In this document: piece after piece, positions 16,734 through 24,751 of the stretch
Numbering within the stretch: the stretch's first letter is position 1
Layout: every line of letters starts with the position of its first letter
Assembly (NCBI RefSeq): GCF_019430945.1
Contig: NZ_JAHYCB010000007.1
Location: 62,001 to 126,000 of the forward strand
DNA: 64,000 nt
Direction of reading: 5' to 3'
Source of the DNA: Neorhizobium populisoli
GTDB taxonomy: Bacteria > Pseudomonadota > Alphaproteobacteria > Rhizobiales > Rhizobiaceae
Program-made: the position numbers and the translations under genes
Notes under the pieces: generated by a model
Told to the model about the DNA's origin: nothing
The model's input: only the letters and a program-made list of their open reading frames with translations
Database searches by the model: none

Positions 16734-17264
16734 TCAAGCCGCCACAGCCGCCCCGACCCCTTCCAGCCACAAATCCCTGATCCCCATCTCTTTCAGATGC
16801 GCCAGCGTATTGAACACATAGGCATCGTTCGGCCCCGACTGCCCGACCGAGCTTCTGACCACCTCGGCCGCCCGCTCCACGGCCAGCGCCCCGGCATATT
16901 GCATATGCCCGCGATCGACGACATAGCCCACGGCCCTCGCCTGCCGCCCATCGCTCAACGACACCGGTAAGATCCGTTCCAGATAGACGCTGGTGACCAG
17001 CTCCCGCCGTCGCAGATAATCCAGCACATCCTCGCGCTTCTCCAGGCTCACCCGAAAAGCGACGCCGCGGCAGGAGCCGCCACGGTCGAGCCCCAGCACC
17101 AGCCCCGGATGATCCGGCGTGCCGCGATGCACATGCGACCAGACACAGAGGGAGCGGCGAAAACCGAAAGCGCGGGCGGGCATTTTCTCTTCAAACGCAA
17201 AGCCCGGATTCCACATCAGCGAGCCGTAGCCAAACACCCAAAATTCGTCCATATCGCCAGTCAT
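16734..17264 (-). CDS. ChaC-like gamma-glutamylcyclotransferase
   Basis: About 176 residues. The family P-loop-like motif FWVFGYGSLMWNPGF is near the N-terminus, followed by HRGTPDHPGLVLGLDRGGSC, and the LDYLRRRELVTSVYLERILPV region that should carry the catalytic Glu. ChaC-type enzymes cleave the gamma-glutamyl bond of glutathione, giving 5-oxoproline and Cys-Gly. The start is uncertain among TTG 17282, ATG 17264 and ATG 17252, since none has a strong ribosome site. It is divergent from the DUF2125 gene. Confidence 0.85.
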   Translation of the reverse strand: MTGDMDEFWVFGYGSLMWNPGFAFEEKMPARAFGFRRSLCVWSHVHRGTPDHPGLVLGLDRGGSCRGVAFRVSLEKREDVLDYLRRRELVTSVYLERILPVSLSDGRQARAVGYVVDRGHMQYAGALAVERAAEVVRSSVGQSGPNDAYVFNTLAHLKEMGIRDLWLEGVGAAVAA

Positions 17265-17335
17265 ATCATTCGGCACGCACAACTATTCCAATCGAAGCAT
17301 CCCGCCCCAAATCTTCCGCACAATTGGAGAACATC

Positions 17336-18340
17336 ATGGCAGCGTCAAGCCGATCCGGCGTCAGCGGAAAATTATGGCTTCTGGCCACTGGCGTCGTCAT
17401 CGCCATCGCGCTTTATACGGGCGGCTGGTTTTATGCGGCGTCGCTGCTGAAGGAGCAGACGCTGGCGTTGCTCGGCAGCCAGCAGAAGAACGGCATTTCC
17501 GCCGAATGCACCGATGCCGAATATCGCGGTTATCCGTTCCGTATCGGCCTGTTCTGCTCCAGGGTCGCGGTCGATGACCGGCAGAACGGCATTTCCGGCA
17601 CGTTCGGAGCGCTGCGCTCGGCAGCCCAGGTCTACAATCCGGGCCATATCGTCTGGGAACTCGACTCGCCGATCGAAATGCGCACCAGCCATGGCTTGAC
17701 GGTCTCCACCGTTTGGGAAAACTTCCAGTCGAGCCTGATCACCCGGTTGAGCGGCGTCGAGCGCGCCGCCTTCGTCATCGACAATTCGAAGACCAGCTTC
17801 GTTTCCTCCGCCACCGGCCAGACCTTCGACATCAGCGCCGCGCACACGGAAATCCATCTGCGCCAGAACGGCCCGGACCTTGATGCTGCCCTGTCGCTCG
17901 ACAAGACCAACACTGTCATGAAGGACATGCCCCGGCTTCTGCCGCAGGTGGATGCCAAGATCGACGTGACGCTGGCCGGCCGCGCCGGCATGATCGATGG
18001 CAGCGACCCGAACGGCATCGCGCTGCACGGCACCAAGGGCGAGCTTCGCACACTCTCCGCCGATCTCGGCCAGGGCCGCCTGCTGACGATCTCCGGTCCG
18101 TTCTCGTTCGACGAGCGCGGTTATCTCTCGGGCAAGCTGAGGGTGAAGGTAGAGCAGATCGACGCCTGGCGGAACAGCCTCGGCGAGGCTTTTCCCGAGA
18201 TCGCACCGACGCTGGAAACCGCGGCACGGATGCTCTCCGCTCTCGGCGGCGGCAAGAATGCCTCGCTCGACCTCACCATCCGGAACGGCAAGGTCATGGC
18301 CGGCGGCCTTATCCAGATCGGCGAAATCCCGCCGATCTGA
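17336..18340 (+). CDS. DUF2125-family exported protein
   Basis: The 334-residue product has an uncleaved or signal-type N-terminal segment (LWLLATGVVIAIALYTGGWF) and then a long beta-rich region typical of DUF2125, a family found in alphaproteobacteria and of unknown function. Two cysteines, in ISAECTDAEYRGYPFRIGLFC, are close in the family core. GGAG at the right distance fixes the ATG at 17336. The GYPFRI motif and repeated short beta segments suggest an AsmA/TamB-like lipid-handling fold, which I infer only loosely. Confidence 0.8.
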   Translation: MAASSRSGVSGKLWLLATGVVIAIALYTGGWFYAASLLKEQTLALLGSQQKNGISAECTDAEYRGYPFRIGLFCSRVAVDDRQNGISGTFGALRSAAQVYNPGHIVWELDSPIEMRTSHGLTVSTVWENFQSSLITRLSGVERAAFVIDNSKTSFVSSATGQTFDISAAHTEIHLRQNGPDLDAALSLDKTNTVMKDMPRLLPQVDAKIDVTLAGRAGMIDGSDPNGIALHGTKGELRTLSADLGQGRLLTISGPFSFDERGYLSGKLRVKVEQIDAWRNSLGEAFPEIAPTLETAARMLSALGGGKNASLDLTIRNGKVMAGGLIQIGEIPPI

Positions 18341-18355
18341 CAAGGTACGGCTGAG

Positions 18356-19285
18356 TTACTTCTTGGCGTCCAGCGCGTGGCGGCCGAAGTCCGGTGCATC
18401 CACGTCCTGGCCGGCCTGGATGATCGAGCGGCGGATGGCGCGGGTGCGGGTGAAAAGTTCGAACAGTTTGTCTCCCTCACCCCAGCGGATCGCTCGCTGC
18501 AGATAGGCGAGATCCTCCGAAAACCGCGCCAGCATTTCCAGGATCGCATCCTTGTTGTGCAGGCAGACGTCGCGCCACATGGTCGGGTCGGAAGCGGCCA
18601 GACGGGTGAAATCGCGGAAACCGGAGGCGGAATACTTGATGACTTCCGCATCCGTCACCGTTTCCAGATCGTCGGCCGTGCCGACGATATTGTAGGCGAT
18701 GATATGCGGCAGGTGCGAAACGATCGCCAGCACTTTGTCGTGGTGCTGCGGGTCCATCTCGTCGATCCGTGAGCCGAGCGCCATCCAGAAGGATTTCAGC
18801 CGGTCTAGCGCTTCCGCATTGGTATCCGGCAGCGGCGTGAAGATGCACCAGCGGTCGCGGAACAGTCCCACGAAGCCTGCATCCGGGCCGGACTTTTCCG
18901 TACCGGCCAGCGGATGGCCCGGAATGAAATGCACGTTTTCCGGCATATGCGGCGCCATCTGCGCGATGACGGACGCCTTGGTCGAACCGACATCGGTGAC
19001 GATGGCGCCTGGCTTCAGGTTGCCGGCGATCTGCTTGGCGACTTCTTCCGAGGCGCCGACCGGAACGGACACGATAACGAGGTCCGCATCCTTCACCGCT
19101 TCCGCGGCCGAGGATACATAATGCGTGCCGAGCCGCAGCTCTTCCGCCCGCTTCAGTGTCTCGGCGCTGCGGGACGAGATCACCACGTCGCGGGCAAGCG
19201 CGAGTTCACGCACGTCGCGGGCGATCGACGAGCCGATCAGGCCGATGCCGATCAGCGCGATGCGATCGAAATGCGCCGTGCTCAT
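18356..19285 (-). CDS. tyrC: Prephenate/arogenate dehydrogenase
   Basis: The 309-residue enzyme of the TyrA family oxidatively decarboxylates prephenate or arogenate for tyrosine synthesis. The dinucleotide site IGIGLIGSSIARDV is at residues 12-25. The region FIPGHPLAGTEKSGPDAGF and the helical SHLPHIIAYNIVGTADDLE carry the substrate-binding His residues. There is no ACT domain. It overlaps hisC by four bases (ATGA), so hisC and tyrC form one coupled operon with hisC first. Which substrate is preferred cannot be told from sequence. Confidence 0.92.
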   Translation of the reverse strand: MSTAHFDRIALIGIGLIGSSIARDVRELALARDVVISSRSAETLKRAEELRLGTHYVSSAAEAVKDADLVIVSVPVGASEEVAKQIAGNLKPGAIVTDVGSTKASVIAQMAPHMPENVHFIPGHPLAGTEKSGPDAGFVGLFRDRWCIFTPLPDTNAEALDRLKSFWMALGSRIDEMDPQHHDKVLAIVSHLPHIIAYNIVGTADDLETVTDAEVIKYSASGFRDFTRLAASDPTMWRDVCLHNKDAILEMLARFSEDLAYLQRAIRWGEGDKLFELFTRTRAIRRSIIQAGQDVDAPDFGRHALDAKK

Positions 19286-20391
19286 GCGCCCTTACCCATA
19301 AATTCGCCGAGCGCTTCGATGACGCCGCGATTGGCTTCTTCCGAACCGACCGTCATGCGCAACGCATTCGGGAAACCGTATCCCTTCACCATGCGCAGGA
19401 TATAACCGCGGCTGGTGAGGAATGCATCCGCTTCCGGCGCACGCTTGCCGTCGACGTCGGGGAAGTGGATCAGCAGGAAGTTGGTGACGGAAGGCGTGAC
19501 CGTCAGGCCGAGCGCCTGGAAGGCATGGGTGAGCTTGTCGAGCCACAACGTGTTGTGCTCGACGGAAGCTTCGACGAAGGCCTGATCGCGAATCGCGGCG
19601 GCACCAGCGGCAATGCCCGGAGCGTTCATGTTGAACGGGCCGCGCACGCGGTTCAGCGCGTCGAGGATCGTAGCCGGGCCGTACATCCAGCCGATACGCA
19701 GCGCAGCCAGACCGTAGACCTTCGAGAAGGTGCGGGTCATCACCACATTCTTGTTGGAGGACACGAGCTCGAGGCCGGCCTCGTAATCGTTCTTCTTCAC
19801 GTATTCCGCATAGGCCGCATCGAGAACCAGAATGACGTTCTTCGGCAGGCCGGCATGCAGGCGGCGGATATCTGCGACGGGAACGTAAGTGCCGGTCGGA
19901 TTGCCCGGATTAGCGATGAAGACCATCTTCGTCTTGTCGGTGACAGCGGCGAGGATCGCGTCGACATCGACCGTGCAATCCTTTTCCTTCACCTCGATCG
20001 CCTTGGCGCCCGCCCCCATGATCTGGATCTTGTAGACCAGGAAGCCGTGTTCGGTGATGATCGCCTCGTCGCCGGCGCCGAGATAGACGTGGCAGAGCAG
20101 GCCGAGCAACTCGTCGGAACCGTTGCCGCACATGATGTTTGCGACATTCAGGCCATGCACGGAAGCGATCGCCTCGCGCAGCGCCATGGCCTGGCCGTCC
20201 GGGTAAAGCTCCAGATTGCCGGCAGCCTGCTTGAAGGCCTCGATCGCCTTCGGGCTGGCGCCCATCGGGGTCTCGTTGGAGGAAAGCTTGAAGACGCGCG
20301 CCACACCGGGAGCATGTTCCTTGCCGGGCACATAGGCGGCGATATCCAGAATGCCTGGACGCGGAACGGGCTCATTCGTGACGATGCTCAT
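19282..20391 (-). CDS. hisC: Histidinol-phosphate/aromatic aminotransferase
   Basis: The 369-residue class I/II PLP aminotransferase starts at ATG 20391 (MSIVTNEPVPRPGILDIAAY). The Schiff-base Lys lies in MTRTFSKVYGLAALRIGWMY; SNETPMGASPKAIEAF, the GNGSDELLGLL cofactor-phosphate loop, NPGNPTGTY and the C-terminal Arg in ALRMTVGS are present. It is HisC-like; coupling to tyrC suggests that it may serve aromatic amino acid transamination as well as or instead of histidine synthesis, and rhizobia often carry several hisC paralogues. Confidence 0.92.
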   Translation of the reverse strand: MSIVTNEPVPRPGILDIAAYVPGKEHAPGVARVFKLSSNETPMGASPKAIEAFKQAAGNLELYPDGQAMALREAIASVHGLNVANIMCGNGSDELLGLLCHVYLGAGDEAIITEHGFLVYKIQIMGAGAKAIEVKEKDCTVDVDAILAAVTDKTKMVFIANPGNPTGTYVPVADIRRLHAGLPKNVILVLDAAYAEYVKKNDYEAGLELVSSNKNVVMTRTFSKVYGLAALRIGWMYGPATILDALNRVRGPFNMNAPGIAAGAAAIRDQAFVEASVEHNTLWLDKLTHAFQALGLTVTPSVTNFLLIHFPDVDGKRAPEADAFLTSRGYILRMVKGYGFPNALRMTVGSEEANRGVIEALGEFMGKGA

Positions 20392-20572
20392 CGGATCAAA
20401 CCTTTTTCGGAAATGCCTTACGGCAAAAGACTGAAAGGCATTAAAGCCGAAAACCGCCTTTGTCGAGTGATGCGGCTTTCTGCCTCTCATTCGAATTTGT
20501 GATGTGCCGTTGTCGGGAAGGCGACCGGCCATACGTCTTTCAGAAGACATAAACGTCAAAGGAGTAAAGATC

Positions 20573-21001
20573 ATGAGCACCGGAGACTATGACGACATCC
20601 GCGCATTGATGGACGATTGGGCGAAAGCACTGCGCGAAAAGAACGCCGACGCGATCATCGCCTGCCAGTCGCAGACCGTGCGGCATTTTTCCCTGGCGCC
20701 GCCGCTGGAAGAGATCGGCAATCATCGGGATGGCTTACAGAGCTGGTTGGATACCTGGGACGGCAATCTCATCTTCGAAATCCGCAACACGGATCTGCGC
20801 GGCGGCGGCGACACCGCCTGGTGCAGCGCGCTTGCAAGGCTCGGCGGCAGCAAGATTGGCCAAAGCGAACAGGCATTCTGGATGCGGATCACGCTAGCTT
20901 TTGCGCGTGAGGAAGGTCGCTGGCTGATCGTGCATATCCACGAGTCGGTCCCCTTCTCGATGGAAGGCCAGCCGCTGGCGATCTTCGATCTCAAACCGTG
21001 A
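20573..21001 (+). CDS. SnoaL-like / DUF4440 nuclear transport factor 2 fold protein
   Basis: The 142-residue protein looks like a small NTF2-like (SnoaL/ketosteroid isomerase) fold: IRALMDDWAKALREKNADAI at the N-terminus, a central WLDTWDGNLIFEIRNTDLR and an end WLIVHIHESVPFSMEGQPLAIF. Such proteins vary widely in role, so no substrate is assigned. GGAGTAAAGATC precedes the ATG. It is divergent from hisC, with a 181-base gap, and its stop abuts the stop of the convergent methyltransferase gene without a spare base. Confidence 0.75.
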   Translation: MSTGDYDDIRALMDDWAKALREKNADAIIACQSQTVRHFSLAPPLEEIGNHRDGLQSWLDTWDGNLIFEIRNTDLRGGGDTAWCSALARLGGSKIGQSEQAFWMRITLAFAREEGRWLIVHIHESVPFSMEGQPLAIFDLKP

Positions 21002-21742
21002 TCAGCGCACCCGCGTCGTCGGCACGCCCTGCGGCGCCAGTACCGGCACGAAGACGCGGCGCGAGGCGCGCGCCGCAACCGGCAGGCCCTGATAAAGCCG
21101 CTTCTGTGCCTCGATTACCAGCACGCCGGAGAAGACCGGCCAGAAACGGCGGCCCATGCGCTCCAGCGCGCTCCGGAGCTTCAGGACCATCCGGATTTTC
21201 GACGGCGGAAAGAACAGCGCCTCAGCGCTGGCGCCGGGTGTGAAGTTCGTTTCGCGCAACAGCGCCGTCAGCTGGCCGCGCGAATAGGGGCGGCCGGAAC
21301 CGAAGGGCGTGTGCTCCATCTGCGCCCAGACGCCACGGCGGTTCGGCACGACGATGACCAGCCGCCCGCCCGGCGCCAGCACGCGCCAGAGCTCCTTCAG
21401 CGTCTCGCTCGGGTTTTCGGCAAATTCCAGCGAATGCACCATCAGCACGCGATCGATGGAGCTGTCCGGCAGCGGCAGCTCTTCGTCGAATACCAGTGCC
21501 GTCGACGAAAGCTCGCCGACCGGCCAGTTCACTGCCCCCTGCTGTGCCGGCATAAAAGCGAAGGTGCGCTCGGTATCGGTCCGGAAACGATCGAGATAAG
21601 GAACGACATAACCCAGTCCCACCAACCGCTCCTGCGGCAGCCGCGCCCAAAGGGACGACAGCGCCATAGCGATCGACTGCTCGGCGAGATGGCCAAGCGG
21701 CGAGTGATAGAATTCGCGGAGATCGACGATATCGACTGACAT
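21002..21742 (-). CDS. Class I SAM-dependent methyltransferase domain protein
   Basis: The 246-residue protein has a Methyltransf_11-like core: VDIVDLREFY at the start, a GLGYVVPYLDRF segment in place of the classical glycine motif, then LPLPDSSIDRVLMVHSLEFAENPSETLKEL and WRVLAPGGRLVIVVPNRRGV. The first motif is unusual because GxGxG is weak (LVGLGYVVPYLD), so SAM binding should be tested. It is divergent from gloB, a pairing I recall in rhizobia, where such genes are annotated only as methyltransferase. Confidence 0.8.
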   Translation of the reverse strand: MSVDIVDLREFYHSPLGHLAEQSIAMALSSLWARLPQERLVGLGYVVPYLDRFRTDTERTFAFMPAQQGAVNWPVGELSSTALVFDEELPLPDSSIDRVLMVHSLEFAENPSETLKELWRVLAPGGRLVIVVPNRRGVWAQMEHTPFGSGRPYSRGQLTALLRETNFTPGASAEALFFPPSKIRMVLKLRSALERMGRRFWPVFSGVLVIEAQKRLYQGLPVAARASRRVFVPVLAPQGVPTTRVR

Positions 21743-21812
21743 TCAAAAGGTCACTTGTCGGCAAATTGACCGGCGGTCGCGGTTGGACTTCGGGTGCTCA
21801 GTCTCTACATTG

Positions 21813-21834
21813 TTGCTCAAAACAATTTGAGCAA
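21813..21834. promoter_or_regulatory. Perfect 9-base inverted repeat directly upstream of gloB
   Basis: TTGCTCAAA (21813-21821) and TTTGAGCAA (21826-21834) form a perfect inverted repeat around ACAA. It ends one base before TAGGGA, the likely ribosome site of gloB. It could be an operator for a dimeric repressor or an RNA hairpin in the leader. It also lies 71 bases before the divergent methyltransferase start. Confidence 0.55.
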
Positions 21835-21847
21835 TAGGGACGATCTT

Positions 21848-22618
21848 ATGAAACCACTGGAACTCGAAGTTTTTTCATGCCGAAGCGATAATTACGGTGT
21901 TCTCGTCCACGATCCCGAAAGCGGTCTGACGGCTTCCATCGATGCGCCGGAGGAACAGCCGATCCTCGATGCCGCCGCCCGTCGCGGCTGGAAGCTCACC
22001 CATATCTTCACCACCCATCACCATGGCGACCATGTGGAAGCCAATCTGGCGCTGAAGGAAAAGTTCGGCCTCGAAATCATCGGCCCGGTCAACGAGGCGG
22101 TAGCGATCCCTGGCCTCGACCGCACCATGGCGGATGGCGACGAATTCCAGTTCGGCGAGCATGTGGTGCGCGTCATCGAGACACCCGGTCATACCGCCGG
22201 CCATATCTGCTTCCACTTTCCCGACGACAAGATCCTGTTTGCCGCCGATACGCTTTTCGCGCTCGGCTGTGGCCGCCTGTTCGAACGCCCGGCTGCGGAC
22301 ATGTGGGCTTCGCTGCAGAAGCTCGCCGTGCTGCCGGACGAAACCGCGATCTATTTCGGCCACGAATACACGCTCTCCAATGCCCGGTTCGCGCTCAGTA
22401 TCGATACGGAAAACGAGCGGCTTAAGGCCCGTGTGAAGGAGATCGAGGCGCAACGCGCCGAGGGCAAGTTCACCATTCCGACGATGATGGGGCTTGAGAA
22501 GGAGACTAACCCCTTCCTGCGCGCCGCCGACCCCTCGATCCGTCGCAACCTCCTGATGGAAGGCAATTCCAACGAAGAAGTCTTTGCCGAAATCCGCAAG
22601 CGCAAGGACAATTTCTAA
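21848..22618 (+). CDS. gloB: Hydroxyacylglutathione hydrolase (glyoxalase II)
   Basis: The 256-residue metallo-beta-lactamase-fold enzyme hydrolyses S-D-lactoylglutathione to D-lactate and glutathione, the second step of methylglyoxal detoxification. The dinuclear metal site is seen in THHHGDHVEANLALK, in ETPGHTAGHICFH, and in FAADTLFALGCGRLFE; the C-terminal helical domain has YFGHEYTLSNARFAL and ends with MEGNSNEEVFAEIRKRKD. ATG 21848 with AGGGA is chosen over a start 54 bases upstream. The following cupin gene begins on the next base after the stop. Confidence 0.97.
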   Translation: MKPLELEVFSCRSDNYGVLVHDPESGLTASIDAPEEQPILDAAARRGWKLTHIFTTHHHGDHVEANLALKEKFGLEIIGPVNEAVAIPGLDRTMADGDEFQFGEHVVRVIETPGHTAGHICFHFPDDKILFAADTLFALGCGRLFERPAADMWASLQKLAVLPDETAIYFGHEYTLSNARFALSIDTENERLKARVKEIEAQRAEGKFTIPTMMGLEKETNPFLRAADPSIRRNLLMEGNSNEEVFAEIRKRKDNF

Positions 22619-23038
22619 GTGGACGCCAAGGAAATCATCGAGACCCTCGGCATGCAGCGCCATCCCGAGGGCGGCTGGTATGTCGAGACATTTCGCGACG
22701 GCAATGGTGGCAAGCGCGGTCATTCGACCGCGATCTACTACCTGCTGGAAGCAGGCGAACGATCCCACTGGCACCGGGTTCGTGATGCGGCGGAGGTCTG
22801 GCACTTTTATGCCGGCGATCCGCTGCATCTACGAATTTCCGACGGCGAAACCACCGAGACGGTGACGTTGGGTACTGACCTTGCCAAAGGCGAACGCCCG
22901 CAAGCGGTTGTCCCGGCCAATGCGTGGCAGGCGGCCGAACCGCTTGGTCGCTTCACGCTGGTCGGCTGCACCGTGGCGCCGGGCTTCGATTTCGCAAGTT
23001 TCGAAATGGCGCCACCGGACTGGGAGCCGTCGGCCTAG
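22619..23038 (+). CDS. DUF985 cupin-domain protein
   Basis: The 139-residue protein matches the Cupin_5/DUF985 family: GMQRHPEGGWYVETF, STAIYYLLEAGERSHWHRVRDA, EVWHFYAGDPLHLRISDG and the end GFDFASFEMAPPDW. The metal-binding cupin residues would be in HWHR and HFY. Function is unknown, though some members were proposed as sugar-binding. The start is GTG, immediately after the gloB TAA, so translation may be coupled. The TAG stop lies in the first bases of a rhizobial repeat. Confidence 0.88.
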   Translation: MDAKEIIETLGMQRHPEGGWYVETFRDGNGGKRGHSTAIYYLLEAGERSHWHRVRDAAEVWHFYAGDPLHLRISDGETTETVTLGTDLAKGERPQAVVPANAWQAAEPLGRFTLVGCTVAPGFDFASFEMAPPDWEPSA

Positions 23039-23140
23039 AGCATTTCCAGCAAAAGTGCGAAGCGGTTTTGCGTCCGGAAATGCGTTGAAACAAGGACTTA
23101 GAGCATTTTCGCGATTCGGAGAAAAGCGGAACTGCTCTAA
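23036..23140. repeat. Rhizobial palindromic intergenic repeat giving both stop codons
   Basis: About 105 bases begin TAGAGCATTTCCAGCAAAAG and end GCGGAACTGCTCTAAA. Two internal units, each starting AGAGCATTT, carry GTGCGAAGCGGTTTTGCG and CGATTCGGAGAAAAGCGG. This is a familiar short repeat of Rhizobiales intergenic regions. Its first TAG is the stop of the cupin gene; the CTA at 23137-23139 is, on the minus strand, the TAG of the convergent YhhN gene. Confidence 0.8.
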
Positions 23141-23787
23141 AACCGCGGCATGCCGGCAATGGCGAGGGTGAAGATCAGCTGGGCAGTGAAATACGTGCCC
23201 CAGACAAAAGGCTTCAGCCTTTTTGCCATCGGGTCGCTTGGTTTCACCACAAAACACTGGAGACCGAGTGCGGTGTCCGACAGCAGGAACAGCGTTGCCG
23301 CTACACCCGGCATGACGGGCCTGACGGCGAGCGCCGACACCGCCATCGCGACGATCGCCATGGCATAAACGGCGACGGGCAGCGCCAGTTTTCCCGCCGG
23401 TCGCCACAGGATGAACAGCAAGAGCCCTGCCAGCATGACGAAGAACCATGCGAACGCATAGCGCGCCGGGCTTGCAAGGATCAGCGCCAGATCGGCATGC
23501 GGCCAGAACAGAGCCACATAGGTAATATGCGATAGGAGAAAGGCGAGCAGGCCGGCAATGAACGACGGCTCGCCGTCATAGGCGAGGCACAGATCGCCGA
23601 GCGCCGCCAAAGCCAGCGCCGTCGCAAGCAACGGCGCATGCATGGCAAGCGCGTAACCTGAAAGCAGCAGCACCGGCAGCGTCTTCAGGACGGTGCGCGG
23701 ATGGCTCGCCGGCTTTTCCAGCCAGCGAAAATAGACGAGTGCAAGCAAGACCGATGCGACCAGCACAACGGATAAAAAGATCGACAT
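23137..23787 (-). CDS. YhhN/TMEM86-family membrane protein (lysoplasmalogenase-like)
   Basis: About 216 residues with seven or eight membrane segments, including FLSVVLVASVLLALVYFRWL and VLLLSGYALAMHAPLLATAL. Family residues LGDLCLAYDG and the polar SDTALGL near the C-terminus carry the Asp residues thought to be catalytic in TMEM86B lysoplasmalogenase. Bacterial members are not well characterised, so the substrate is open. The ATG at 23787 follows GGGGAAGAA. It may be cotranscribed after the EamA exporter. Confidence 0.85.
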   Translation of the reverse strand: MSIFLSVVLVASVLLALVYFRWLEKPASHPRTVLKTLPVLLLSGYALAMHAPLLATALALAALGDLCLAYDGEPSFIAGLLAFLLSHITYVALFWPHADLALILASPARYAFAWFFVMLAGLLLFILWRPAGKLALPVAVYAMAIVAMAVSALAVRPVMPGVAATLFLLSDTALGLQCFVVKPSDPMAKRLKPFVWGTYFTAQLIFTLAIAGMPRF

Positions 23788-23821
23788 TTCTTCCCCCAAC
23801 GGCCCTGACGATCAGGGACGC

Positions 23822-24709
23822 CTATTCAGCAGCAGCCTCACCAACCGGCTTTGGCCTTAACATATCCCGCGCCGCCAGCACTGCCCCGCCGGTGATCAGC
23901 AGGCACGCAAGCAAAATGCGCCAATCGGGCTCGGCGACGCCGGATGCCACCAGGATCAGCGTCGAAAGAAGCGGTGCCGCATAGCTCGCCGCGCCGATGA
24001 TCTGGATGTCGCCATTCTTGACGCCATAGTCCCAGGCGTAAAAGCCGGCCCCGAGCGGCAACAGCCCGAGCCCGATCACCGCCGCCCACTCGCCCCCGTC
24101 AGCCGGCCAGACCGTCGTTTCCAGAGCCAGATGGCAGGCGAGCGACAGAAGCGACGTTCCCAGGCAAAATCCCGTCACCACATCCGTCGAAACCTTGTCG
24201 AAGCTGCGCGTCATCAGCGAATAACCACACCAGGTGAAAGCGCAGAGAAATGCTGCGCCATAACCCAGCGCATAACCGCCCTCGAAGGAAATTCCGTTGC
24301 GGGAAACGATGGTGATCGTGCCGCAAAGCCCGATCAGCGCGCCGGCCACATGATACCAGCGCAGCTTTTCGCCCGGCAGTAAAGCTGAACCGACGACGAT
24401 GAACAGCGGCCAGAGATAGGCGATCAGCCCCGCCTCGACGGCCGGCGCGTTTCGGAGCGCCGTAAAATACAGGAAGTGATAACCGAACAGGCCGCCGATA
24501 CCGATGATCCACACCTTGGCAGGCTGCTTCAGAAACGCGATGCGCTCCGGCTTGACGGCAAAAAGGATGAGACCCGGCAGGCTGCCGATAGCGAAGGTCA
24601 TCGCGTTCATCTGGAACGGCGGCACCTTGCCGGATGCGGCGGTCATCAGTGCAAGCAGCGACCACATCAGGATCGCCGTAAAGCCGATCAAAGTCCCGCG
24701 GATTTTCAC
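23822..24709 (-). CDS. EamA/DMT-family exporter (YddG-like)
   Basis: The 295-residue protein has ten membrane segments in two EamA repeats, for example TLIGFTAILMWSLLALMTAA and YALGYGAAFLCAFTWCGYSL. The first helix motif and the LWPLFIVVGSALLPGEKLRW segment resemble YddG, an aromatic amino acid exporter of the drug/metabolite transporter superfamily. Substrate is not certain. GGGGTGAAA precedes the ATG. The YhhN gene begins 34 bases downstream. Confidence 0.88.
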   Translation of the reverse strand: MKIRGTLIGFTAILMWSLLALMTAASGKVPPFQMNAMTFAIGSLPGLILFAVKPERIAFLKQPAKVWIIGIGGLFGYHFLYFTALRNAPAVEAGLIAYLWPLFIVVGSALLPGEKLRWYHVAGALIGLCGTITIVSRNGISFEGGYALGYGAAFLCAFTWCGYSLMTRSFDKVSTDVVTGFCLGTSLLSLACHLALETTVWPADGGEWAAVIGLGLLPLGAGFYAWDYGVKNGDIQIIGAASYAAPLLSTLILVASGVAEPDWRILLACLLITGGAVLAARDMLRPKPVGEAAAE

Positions 24710-24751
24710 CCCTGCTCCCCCAAGCGCCGCCCCCTTTTGGCAGGCGCTCCA

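Noticed and set aside
19156..20502. A 448-residue open frame antisense to hisC and tyrC.
   Set aside because: It is a shadow of the coupled hisC-tyrC genes; no family similarity was seen.
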